From CAZAYP01 sp964489425 [NCBI: uncultured Verrucomicrobiota bacterium] (GTDB lineage: Bacteria; Verrucomicrobiota; Kiritimatiellia; RZYC01): a DNA stretch of 41,113 nt. The DNA is taken from assembly GCA_964489425.1 (NCBI GenBank), contig CAZAYP010000050.1, positions 1 to 41,113 of the forward strand, read 5' to 3'. Made by a program: the position numbers and the translations under genes. The notes under the pieces were generated by a model that did not search any database, was not told where the DNA came from, and saw nothing but the letters and a program-made list of their open reading frames with translations. Below are positions 19,202 to 25,664 of this stretch, one piece after another (within the stretch, counting starts at the first letter, position 1; every line of letters begins with the position of its first letter).

Positions 19202-19262
19202 TTCTCGCCAAGACGCAGAGGCGCAAAGCCGGATCTGGCTTCTTGGCGGCTTGGCACGAGAA
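19202..19262. repeat. Dispersed hyphenated inverted repeat C (CCAAGACGC type)
   Basis: The left arm TTCTCGCCAAGACGCAGAGG (19202-19221) continues with CGCAAAG. The right arm (19239-19262) is its degenerate inverse, ending GGCACGAGAA. The arms pair around a roughly 10-nt centre. From memory, similar CGCCAAG-type elements occur in many bacterial genomes; I cannot verify copy number here. Confidence 0.7.
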
Positions 19263-19285
19263 TATATCTGGTTTTTTCATCAAGG

Positions 19286-22200
19286 CTAGGACGGCACATC
19301 CGGCCACTCCTCGTCTTCGCCCTCGCCGGCATCGGGCGGCGCGGAGGAGGGTGGGGCAAAATCGCAAGCGTCGTCCACGGCGGGGGGGGGCTCCGGGGTG
19401 GACGGTTTTTTCGGGCCGTTATCAGGCTGGTCATCGTCCGGGTCGTTGGCCCAATCGGGGTTGTCCAGCATCACATGAGTTATTGCGTCCACATCTTCCT
19501 TCGAAAGCGGCGGTTGGCCCTGCGCCGCCCGCTCCCGGTTGGCCTTATCGATATGTCTTCGGATCTTGGCTTGGTAGGGGGCATACAGCTTTGTTTTCTC
19601 CAGCTCAACAGCTTGCGGGACGTTGACGAAATAATCCCAGTAAAATTGGGGATCATGTCGACCCTCAGTAGTAGCACCCAAGCCACTTGGGTCGCTCCGA
19701 TCCACCGGATTCGCGCCCACGTACGCATAGAGATTCCAGCCGCCCTGGAAGCCGATGGGATCGCGCTGCAGGAAGCGGCCGGTCACGGCATCGTAGTGCC
19801 GCGCGCCCATGAGGAAAAGCCCCCCGCCGTCGTCCATGACCCCGTGCCGGCCGATGAACGTGAACGGGTTGGGCACGCGCGCGTAGCCGTTGGCGGGCAT
19901 CCCGTACGGCAGGTAGCGGTACAATGCCGAGATCTTGCCTTGGGCGTCGCTCAGCGCCAGGGTGTTGCCCAGGGCGTCGTAGTGGTAGAAGTGCCAGCCC
20001 TTGTCCCTGGCCCACATGGCCACCAGCGCCTTGCCCCGGTACACGTACTGGGCGGTGACCACGTTGCCGCCGTCGGTTTCAAAAAGCAGGCGGCCGCGGA
20101 GATCGTGCCGGAATTTGCGCGTGGTCGCGCCGGCCACGGATTGGATCCGGCGGCCGAAACCGTCGTACTGGCAGGCCAGGTTGGTCCCGTTGCGCAGGCA
20201 GGCTACCAGCCGGTTCTGGGCATCATACGCGACCGCAAATGGACGCGCCCCGGCCGCGTTGGTTGCGTTGCCGTCGGCATCGTAGCCGCAGGTCGCCCCG
20301 CCCCAGGCGCTGAGCTGGTCCATGCTGTTGTAAATCCCGGCCGTGGCGCCGGCGGACAGCACGGGCAGGTACGGGATGTAGCCGGCGTGTCGCACCGTGT
20401 TGACCGTGTTTCCGAGAGCATCGCGCTGAAAACTCAGGCTGATGAGCACGTTGGTGCCAAGCCAGTGGACCAGGTCTGTCATCCGCCCGTTGCCGTCATG
20501 GGCGTACTGGCTGATGCCGCCATTCGAACGGTTCTCCGCCACCAGGTGGCCCGCGGCATCGTAAGCAAAGGAAACACTCTGCCCCGCCCAGGTCATGTTG
20601 GTCACCCGGTCGCGGCGGTCGTAGCTATAGATGACCACCGTGCCGTCCGGATAGGCCAAGGTGGCCAGGTTAGCGTTGGCATCATAGGTGCACTGCACGG
20701 ATCGGCCGCCGGGATACGCGATCTGCGTCACCTTGCGGCGCTTGTCCCGGGTGTAGGTGGTCGTGCCCTGCGCGGTCGCCATGGTGGCCAGGTCGCCGGC
20801 CGGGCCATAGGCGAACTGCGCGAGCAGGGTTCCGGCGTTAGTGATGGCCGTCAGCCGGCTGTCAATGTCGTAGCTAAACACCGTGCGCATTCCGCGGGCA
20901 TTGACCTGGTTGGTGACCCGTCCCAGCAGGTCGTAGTGGTACCACTCGGCGTGGAAGAGCGGGTCGGTCTTGCTCACGACCCGGTCAGCGACATCGTAGG
21001 TGTACGTGTACGTGACGCCGTAACGCGGGAACACCTGGGTCAGGTTCCGCGCATCGTACCACAACTGGCCCCAGCGGCCCGCGGCGTTTACGGACGATAC
21101 CAGCCGGTTGAGCGCGTCGTAGGTGTACACCTGCTGCCCGCCCAGCGCGTCGATGGTGCGCACCAGGTTCTGGTTGGCGTCATAGTCCTGGCTTGTCCGG
21201 TAGCCAAGGGCGTCCACCCGCCCCGTGACGTTGAGCAGGGCGTCACGCTCGACCGACCACGTGTAGCCGCGCGCGTCCGTGACCGCGGATTGCGCGCAGC
21301 AGTCGTACGAGTATTGGACCGCGGCGCCATCGGGATGAACGGTCCGGGTCCGCCGCCGGTTGGCATCAAAGGCGGATTGGATGGCGAACCCGCGGGCATT
21401 GATCACGTTGGTGCATTCGATCCCGGCGCTGTCATAGCCGTACCGGTTGGTATAGCCCAAGGGATCGACCATCCGGACCAGGTTGCCCTGGGCGTCATAG
21501 GCATAGGTGGAGGTGTTGGTGGCCGGGTCGGTCAGCGTCAGCATCTGGCCGCGCGCATCGTACGTCATGACGGTCTGCCGCCCGGACGGCAGGGTCTGGC
21601 GGACGAGATTGCCGCGCGCATCGTATTCGTAGCGTGTCACGCCGCCGAGCGCATTGGTGATCGCCACCAACCAGTCGTTCGTGGTGTACCCATAGCTGGT
21701 CACGGCGCTGTCCGGCGCGGTCACGCGCACCAGGTTGCCGCGCGCGTCGTATTCCCGGCGCGTGACATAGCCGCGGGCATTGGTGGTGGTCACGGGGAAC
21801 CCGTTGGCATACGCGGTATACTCACGGTAATCCAGGGAGTCGGTCTGCTGCCAGGTCATGCCGTCGCGGCTGGCCAGCAAGGAGCGGTTGCCCAGCGCGT
21901 CGCGCGCCCAAACTTCGCGGTTGGTGACGTTGGCCCGCAGCAACTGCCAGGTGTTGGAATGGCCCAGCGGATTGATCGTCGCCCCGACCAGCCCGGGCGC
22001 AAGGTACTGGAACTGCCACAGGTGCCCTTCGCTGTTCATGGCCACCAACTGGTCAGCGCTGTCATAGCCCAGGTCCGAGACGAGCCCCAGGGCGTCGCGG
22101 GTCTGGACCAGGCGGCCCCCGGCATCGTAGCCGTAGCTCAGCGTGTGGCCGCCGGGCACGGCGATGTTCGTGCACAGGTTCTGGCTGTTGTACTTGAACG

Positions 22201-23422
22201 TCGTGGTCCGCCCGGCTGCGTCCTGGATGGCGCTGAGTCGACCACCGGCGTACGCGAGCGCCACGCGATTGGAGTTCAAGTCAACGATCGCGGCCAGCGG
22301 CACGCCGTTCGACAGCGGCGGGTGCGCGGCGCTGCCGCCGCTCCATGGCAGTTCGTACTGCCAGGTCTGGCGCGCGGCGACGTCGTAATACTGGAACGCG
22401 CCGTAGCCGGGCCGGCCGGCCAGGCTGGGCTGCCAGGCCAGGCGCGCGGTAACACCCGCGGGCGGCGTGTAGGTATTGTTGTTGGTGTTGAGGGAATACA
22501 ACAGTTCCCGGCCCGTGCCCAGGCGCACCACCGCGCCAAAGGGATGGCTGTCGATGGATGATTCACAGGCCAAGTTCCAACTCTTGCCGAACATGCCCGT
22601 GACCGTGCCGTCGGCGTTGTAGGTGCGCGTGAGGTGGATGTCCGGGCCCAGGGTCGGGTATCCATAATCCGTATCCCATACCACCGGGTTGAGCGCCGCC
22701 GTATTGACGCGGAACACGGGCAGCCCCTGGCGCGAGCACAGCCCGCATCCCAGCGGCGACTTGCGCCGGGACGGTTCGAACACGCTGTAGTCCGGGAACC
22801 CCTTGAGCCAGGGAACATCCGCCACGCCCTGGTACCCGTGCAGGTCGGACAGCGGGAACACAAAAATATTGATGGCCTTGAATTTCCCGATGCCGGCCGC
22901 GTTGGTGGGGTTGGGCATCCAGGTGCCGGAAAAATAGATCCGCGTCATCTGGTTGTAGTTCTCGTGGGTGTAGTAATCCCCGTGCACCAGGGACATGACG
23001 CCCGGGTCCGTGCCCCAGGGCTGGCCTTTCCACTCGGACGCCGTGACGGAATAGTAGCCGAAGGTCGGGATGGTCACGGTCAGCGCGGCGGTATCGAGGC
23101 ACAGGTTCGGTTGCGGCAGGTTGGTCACGAAGATGCAGGGCGTGGGATGGATGGCCGCGGATACGGTCTGCTGCGCAGCCAGCGGCAGCGGCGCCGTGTA
23201 GAAAATGTCCTGCCGCGTGGTGTCCTGGGTGAACCGCGACACCTCGCGAAGGTCCGCGTCCGCCACGCCCGCCACCGACCAGGTGACCTGCAGGTCCAAC
23301 GCCGTGGTGACATACGCCGACGCCGGGAACGCCATCGCCAGCCAACAACCGGCAGCCCAAGCCAGCGCCAACCGCAGGCCACCGTATCCTGCATGCCCCG
23401 GACCGCATCGCCCCCTCTGCAT
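19286..23422 (-). CDS. RHS/YD-repeat secreted protein with variable C-terminal domain
   Basis: The protein has 1378 residues from the ATG at 23422. A GTG at 23449 would add nine residues. Residues 1-36 fit a signal peptide with a hydrophobic core ending in PASA. A Cys-containing segment (SPLGCGLCSR) precedes an RHS entry region (DTDYGYPTLGPDIHLTRTYN). Many YD repeats of the form GxxxxYxYDxxGR form the central shell. The RHS core ends with ARHYDAVTGRFLQRDPIGF, YAYVGANPV and DPSGLG (about 1244-1249), the usual boundary. A 129-residue C-terminal domain follows: helical (KIRRHIDKANRERA), then Pro-rich and acidic. It matches no toxin I know. A run of nine C lies in its coding sequence (19382-19390, the Pro-Pro-Pro codons). 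No immunity-type gene lies downstream. It may be a polymorphic toxin or a cell-surface protein. Confidence 0.9.
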   Translation of the reverse strand: MQRGRCGPGHAGYGGLRLALAWAAGCWLAMAFPASAYVTTALDLQVTWSVAGVADADLREVSRFTQDTTRQDIFYTAPLPLAAQQTVSAAIHPTPCIFVTNLPQPNLCLDTAALTVTIPTFGYYSVTASEWKGQPWGTDPGVMSLVHGDYYTHENYNQMTRIYFSGTWMPNPTNAAGIGKFKAINIFVFPLSDLHGYQGVADVPWLKGFPDYSVFEPSRRKSPLGCGLCSRQGLPVFRVNTAALNPVVWDTDYGYPTLGPDIHLTRTYNADGTVTGMFGKSWNLACESSIDSHPFGAVVRLGTGRELLYSLNTNNNTYTPPAGVTARLAWQPSLAGRPGYGAFQYYDVAARQTWQYELPWSGGSAAHPPLSNGVPLAAIVDLNSNRVALAYAGGRLSAIQDAAGRTTTFKYNSQNLCTNIAVPGGHTLSYGYDAGGRLVQTRDALGLVSDLGYDSADQLVAMNSEGHLWQFQYLAPGLVGATINPLGHSNTWQLLRANVTNREVWARDALGNRSLLASRDGMTWQQTDSLDYREYTAYANGFPVTTTNARGYVTRREYDARGNLVRVTAPDSAVTSYGYTTNDWLVAITNALGGVTRYEYDARGNLVRQTLPSGRQTVMTYDARGQMLTLTDPATNTSTYAYDAQGNLVRMVDPLGYTNRYGYDSAGIECTNVINARGFAIQSAFDANRRRTRTVHPDGAAVQYSYDCCAQSAVTDARGYTWSVERDALLNVTGRVDALGYRTSQDYDANQNLVRTIDALGGQQVYTYDALNRLVSSVNAAGRWGQLWYDARNLTQVFPRYGVTYTYTYDVADRVVSKTDPLFHAEWYHYDLLGRVTNQVNARGMRTVFSYDIDSRLTAITNAGTLLAQFAYGPAGDLATMATAQGTTTYTRDKRRKVTQIAYPGGRSVQCTYDANANLATLAYPDGTVVIYSYDRRDRVTNMTWAGQSVSFAYDAAGHLVAENRSNGGISQYAHDGNGRMTDLVHWLGTNVLISLSFQRDALGNTVNTVRHAGYIPYLPVLSAGATAGIYNSMDQLSAWGGATCGYDADGNATNAAGARPFAVAYDAQNRLVACLRNGTNLACQYDGFGRRIQSVAGATTRKFRHDLRGRLLFETDGGNVVTAQYVYRGKALVAMWARDKGWHFYHYDALGNTLALSDAQGKISALYRYLPYGMPANGYARVPNPFTFIGRHGVMDDGGGLFLMGARHYDAVTGRFLQRDPIGFQGGWNLYAYVGANPVDRSDPSGLGATTEGRHDPQFYWDYFVNVPQAVELEKTKLYAPYQAKIRRHIDKANRERAAQGQPPLSKEDVDAITHVMLDNPDWANDPDDDQPDNGPKKPSTPEPPPAVDDACDFAPPSSAPPDAGEGEDEEWPDVPS

Positions 23423-23495
23423 GTCCGCCAGTATGCTCCGGCCCCCCACCCCGGGTCAAGACCCGCCCGCACGGTCAATGTGCCCATGTGCAGGG

Positions 23496-23522
23496 TTGAC
23501 AAGTATATTGGGCAAATATACG
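23496..23522 (+). promoter_or_regulatory. brnTA promoter with overlapping palindromic operator
   Basis: TTGACA (23496-23501) is followed after 15 nt by TATACG (23517-23522), a weak -10. A perfect inverted repeat GTATATT-N5-AATATAC (23503-23521) covers the spacer and -10, as expected for autorepression by the BrnA antitoxin, a known property of the family. The brnT ATG at 23531 is only 8 nt from the -10, so the message would be nearly leaderless. Confidence 0.6.
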
Positions 23523-23530
23523 GTCGGCGC

Positions 23531-23833
23531 ATGCGTGGCGATTATCCTGCATGCACGGGTTTTGACTGGGATGCCGGCAACCGGGAAAAGAACCAGAAAC
23601 ACGGGGTGCATGCTTCAGAATGCGAGCAGGTTTTTTTCAACGCGCCGATCTTGACTCTGGACGACCCGCAGCACTCCGCGGTCGAAGACCGGTTCGCGGC
23701 GTTTGGATGGACGGATCAGGACCGGAAGTAGGTGGTGGTGTTTACGCTCCGGGCCGGTTTGCTGCGCGTTATCTCGGCCCGGGACATGAATCGAAGGGAG
23801 CGCCAGTTCTATGAGCAAGCGACGCAAGAGTAG
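23531..23833 (+). pseudogene. brnT: BrnT-type toxin gene interrupted by an in-frame TAG
   Basis: The frame from ATG 23531 carries the whole BrnT pattern: FDWD, a KHGV turn, VFF, a DDPQHS segment, then VVVFTLR, RVISARDM and RRERQFYE. A single TAG at 23729-23731 (codon 67, in DRK-stop-VVVFTLR) interrupts it. The frame then continues without a gap to a TAG at 23831-23833, for 101 codons in all. Homologues carry a hydrophobic residue there, so one base change (for example TTG to TAG) explains it. BrnT is a RelE-like ribonuclease whose active form needs the C-terminal part, so a truncated product should be inactive. The reading frame is otherwise undamaged, which implies a recent mutation, suppression, or a sequencing error. 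Confidence 0.75.
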
Positions 23834-24149
23834 GCCGGCATTTCGCACCGAGGACGAGGAACGGGATTTCTGGGCCACGCACTCTCCCTTGGACTATTTC
23901 GACATCTCGACGGCCAGGCGGGCTGCGTTTCCCAACCTGCGTCCGTCGTTGAAATCCATCTCGATCCGCCTGCCCGCGGATATGCTGGACGATCTCAAGG
24001 TTCTCGCCAACAAGCGCGACGTGCCGTACCAGAGCCTGGCCAAACTCTACCTGGCCTGGGGAATCAGCGCTGACCGCAAAACAACGCGCCATGCGTCGAC
24101 GCCGCCCGCGACAGCGAAGCGGCCCGCCCGCCGGCCCTTCAACGCATAA
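23811..24149 (+). CDS. brnA: BrnA-family antitoxin (CopG/ribbon-helix-helix)
   Basis: The protein has 112 residues from the ATG at 23811, overlapping the 3' end of brnT by 23 bp, as usual for coupled toxin-antitoxin genes. The N-terminal part (EDEERDFWATHSPLDYFD) is the typical BrnA/CopG-like toxin-binding segment. Residues about 46-82 (LKSISIRLPADMLDDLKVLA, then YQSLAKLYLAWG) form the ribbon-helix-helix that binds DNA. The tail is basic and Pro/Ala-rich. BrnA neutralises BrnT and represses the operon, probably through the palindrome at 23503-23521. The gene appears intact even though the toxin is broken. Confidence 0.88.
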   Translation: MSKRRKSRPAFRTEDEERDFWATHSPLDYFDISTARRAAFPNLRPSLKSISIRLPADMLDDLKVLANKRDVPYQSLAKLYLAWGISADRKTTRHASTPPATAKRPARRPFNA

Positions 24150-24189
24150 TCATCCTCTGCATTGACCCGCCCCCCCCCTGCCACGCCGC

Positions 24190-24210
24190 GGGCGCGCGGC
24201 ACGCGCGCCC
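24190..24210. terminator. GC hairpin between convergent brnA and vapC
   Basis: A perfect 9-bp stem GGGCGCGCG/CGCGCGCCC with a GCA loop lies between the two convergent gene ends. No T-run follows on either strand, so it is not a canonical intrinsic terminator. It could still block convergent transcription or protect 3' ends. A run of nine C (24170-24178) precedes it. Confidence 0.4.
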
Positions 24211-24225
24211 CCAGGGTTGTGCACA

Positions 24226-24609
24226 TCAGGCTCCGTAGACCGCCAGCGGGATGTGTTCACACAGGCGATCAAAATGCTTGTCGCGTACGAGAAGTTGCAG
24301 GCCATGCTGGATCGCGTTCTGGGCAATGATGAGATCGGGGACGCCAACTCCGTTGATGCCGTTCTTGAGACACGTGATTTGCATCTGCACCAAGTCATCC
24401 CAATTCGGGGCGATCGGGCGCCGCTCCACCTCCTTCAGGAGTGCGATGAGCCGGTTCTGTTTGCGCAGATGCAGGGGCGGGATGAGTTCGGTCAGGATCA
24501 AGTCGTTCGTCACGACGAGATTCTCTTCGATCAGCAGTTCAAGAGGATCTGCTGATCCCTTGCCCCGAAAGTAGTCGATCCAGACCGAGCTATCAACCAG
24601 GACGCTCAC
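24226..24609 (-). CDS. vapC: VapC-type PIN-domain ribonuclease toxin
   Basis: The protein has 127 residues from the ATG at 24609, overlapping the vapB stop by four bases. PIN-domain acidic residues are in place: D6 in MSVLVDSSVWIDYFRG, E41 in LTELIPP, D92 in GVPDLIIAQNA and D110 in LVRDKHFD. VapC toxins are Mg-dependent endoribonucleases that cut tRNAs or rRNA and are neutralised by VapB. Length and motif spacing are normal and nothing suggests inactivation. The gene converges with brnA. Confidence 0.93.
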   Translation of the reverse strand: MSVLVDSSVWIDYFRGKGSADPLELLIEENLVVTNDLILTELIPPLHLRKQNRLIALLKEVERRPIAPNWDDLVQMQITCLKNGINGVGVPDLIIAQNAIQHGLQLLVRDKHFDRLCEHIPLAVYGA

Positions 24610-24800
24610 TTGCGGCCCCGCAGCACGTCCAGGTCAATGTCCAGATCAACCTTTCCTCTAAATCGCTTGAGGCCTTGCAGCCTTTTCTTGCGCACGAAGT
24701 CCTCCAGCGCGGTGATAATCACGGCGGTCTTCGTTTTCTGATGCGATGCTCTCAGGGCCTCGTTTAAGAGCGGGCCCGGGAGATCAAGAGTTGTTCTCAC
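24606..24800 (-). CDS. vapB: VapB-type antitoxin
   Basis: The protein has 64 residues from a GTG at 24800; no in-frame ATG lies upstream. The N-terminus MRTTLDLPGPLLNEAL is a ribbon-helix-helix strand followed by a helix, as in DUF2191/VapB antitoxins. ALEDFVRKKRLQGL and the acidic-basic tail (KVDLDIDLDVLRGRK) would wrap VapC. It overlaps vapC by four bases, giving translational coupling. The palindromes at 24811-24851 just upstream are probably its operator. Confidence 0.9.
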   Translation of the reverse strand: MRTTLDLPGPLLNEALRASHQKTKTAVIITALEDFVRKKRLQGLKRFRGKVDLDIDLDVLRGRK

Positions 24801-24810
24801 GGTTGCCTAC

Positions 24811-24851
24811 ATGCATATATTCGACACGTTTCATGCATATAATATATGCAT
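24811..24851 (-). promoter_or_regulatory. vapBC operator/promoter palindromes
   Basis: A perfect 8-bp inverted repeat ATGCATAT-AAT-ATATGCAT (24833-24851) lies 32 bp upstream of the vapB start. A further half-site, ATGCATATAT, lies at 24811-24820. On the minus strand the half-site supplies TATATG, a plausible -10, with TTATAT 17 nt upstream as a weak -35. The layout fits autoregulation by the VapBC complex. Confidence 0.6.
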
Positions 24852-24913
24852 TACGCAAGGATGTGTCCAGTTCTCTTTGACCACTACATATTGACTACGC
24901 CGCCGGACGCAAG

Positions 24914-24945
24914 CCACGGCCCGGGCGGGCCGTGCTACAACGTGG
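24914..24945. repeat. Dispersed hairpin repeat E, copy 1
   Basis: A perfect 8-bp stem CACGGCCC/GGGCCGTG (24915-24922 and 24927-24934) has a 4-nt loop and is followed by CTACAACGTGGCG. An inverted, slightly diverged copy lies at 38545-38576, including the flanking CGCCACGT and AGCACGG. Confidence 0.7.
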
Positions 24946-25118
24946 CGCCGGGATCAATTCGAGCAACTATTCCCAGCGGCGCAAAGGATCATGGGCCGAG
25001 CAGCAGCAGGCTCATCGGCGCCGAGAATCCCTGGCGGGTCCCCCAAAGTTGGGTTCATCCGGGAAGTTCCTGTCTGACGACCGATCACCACGGCGTGGCC
25101 CAACCCGGACCAGAATTC

Positions 25119-25166
25119 TGGACAGGATAACCAACTGAACAGGATGCCCGAATCTTGCCCTGTCCA
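25119..25166. repeat. Possible dispersed inverted repeat F (GGACAGGAT type)
   Basis: TGGACAGG (25119-25126) and CCTGTCCA (25159-25166) form a perfect 8-bp inverted repeat, with internal AACAGGAT near 25138-25145. The pattern resembles GGACAGGAT-type dispersed elements seen in other genomes, but there is only one copy in this window. Confidence 0.4.
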
Positions 25167-25246
25167 AGATCCGTGGAACCATCTCGGAACCCAGGTGCCA
25201 CCCGTTCAAGACGCGGCCTGAGGCCGCAAACCAAGAGAATAATTTG

Positions 25247-25340
25247 AACCACGGATGCACGCGGATTAACACGGATATTTCAGGGCAATCCGCTATCTTC
25301 CCCGATTCACATCCGCGTCCATTCGTGTCCATCCGTGGTT
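25247..25340. repeat. Dispersed hyphenated inverted repeat A, copy 1 (CCACGGATG type)
   Basis: The left arm starts AACCACGGATGCACGCGG (25247) and continues with ATTAACACGGAT. The right arm (25305-25340) ends CCATCCGTGGTT. Ends and centre match the copy at 34812-34909, which lies in the opposite orientation. A 94-98-bp element with terminal 11-bp perfect inverted repeats could be a small non-coding mobile element or a REP-type sequence. Confidence 0.8.
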
Positions 25341-25409
25341 GTTTGTCTGCTTCCATTCGCACCTGCTTTTTGAAATCCAGACAGGCACTTGTCGGATGAT
25401 CCAGAAATG

Positions 25410-25631
25410 AGCGGACAGGCCTATATTCCCGCACAATCCGCCTTGCGAGAGGCGGCGGGACGCAACCTGGCCGCGTTCCTGGGGGCCATGCTGGACAAGG
25501 CCCTTGCCGCCGGCATCCCTGCCATCGTATGCACCACGGCCAGCAACGAGTCCGGGCTTGCGCCCCTGGGCGGGGATGATGTTGCGGGCCTGGATGAGGC
25601 ACAACGAAGCGAGGTGCGGTCATGCTTGGCG
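25410..25631 (+). pseudogene. Remnant of an SGNH/GDSL-type hydrolase domain
   Basis: About 70 codons in one plus-strand frame resemble the middle of SGNH-type hydrolases found in TPR-containing proteins. RNLAAFLGAMLDKALAAGIP precedes AIVCTTASNESGLAPLGGDD, then AGLDEAQRSEV. Family members typically read A-AAGVPVVLCTVASNxRDLAP in this segment. No start, no catalytic GDS block and no C-terminal D-x-x-H are present, and the similarity stops abruptly about 60 bp downstream of repeat A on one side and near the YihY gene end on the other. I read it as a truncated relic. The assignment rests on pattern memory only. Confidence 0.4.
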
Positions 25632-25664
25632 GAAGAGCCGGGTTTATCAGGCCTGTCACCATGT

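Larger units (their letters stand above)
18917..19285. other. Intergenic region with two repeat types
   Basis: This 369-bp gap lies between the RHS gene stop and the start of the 2490-residue protein gene. It has no convincing gene. It holds a GGCGGG/CCCGCC hairpin repeat (19103-19123) and the hyphenated inverted repeat C at 19202-19262. A region resembling other GC-rich REP elements (about 19045-19075) is less clear. I see no convincing -35/-10 pair for the downstream giant gene. Confidence 0.6.
24852..25664. other. Gene-poor region with three repeats and a gene remnant
   Basis: These 813 bp between vapB and the YihY-cNMP gene hold no intact gene. They contain repeat E (24914-24945), repeat F (25119-25166), repeat A (25247-25340) and the SGNH-like remnant (about 25410-25631). 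The composition is more AT-rich than the flanks. The concentration of repeats plus a decayed gene next to two toxin-antitoxin modules suggests past insertion and loss. Confidence 0.6.

Noticed and set aside
19475-22561. 1028-codon plus-strand frame opposite the RHS gene
   Set aside because: Antisense shadow. The minus strand shows clear YD repeats, and the plus translation has only compositional bias.
25012-25662. 216-codon minus-strand frame in the repeat-rich gap
   Set aside because: Its sequence comes largely from repeat A and compositionally odd DNA, and no family features are seen. The plus-strand SGNH-like remnant explains part of the region better.
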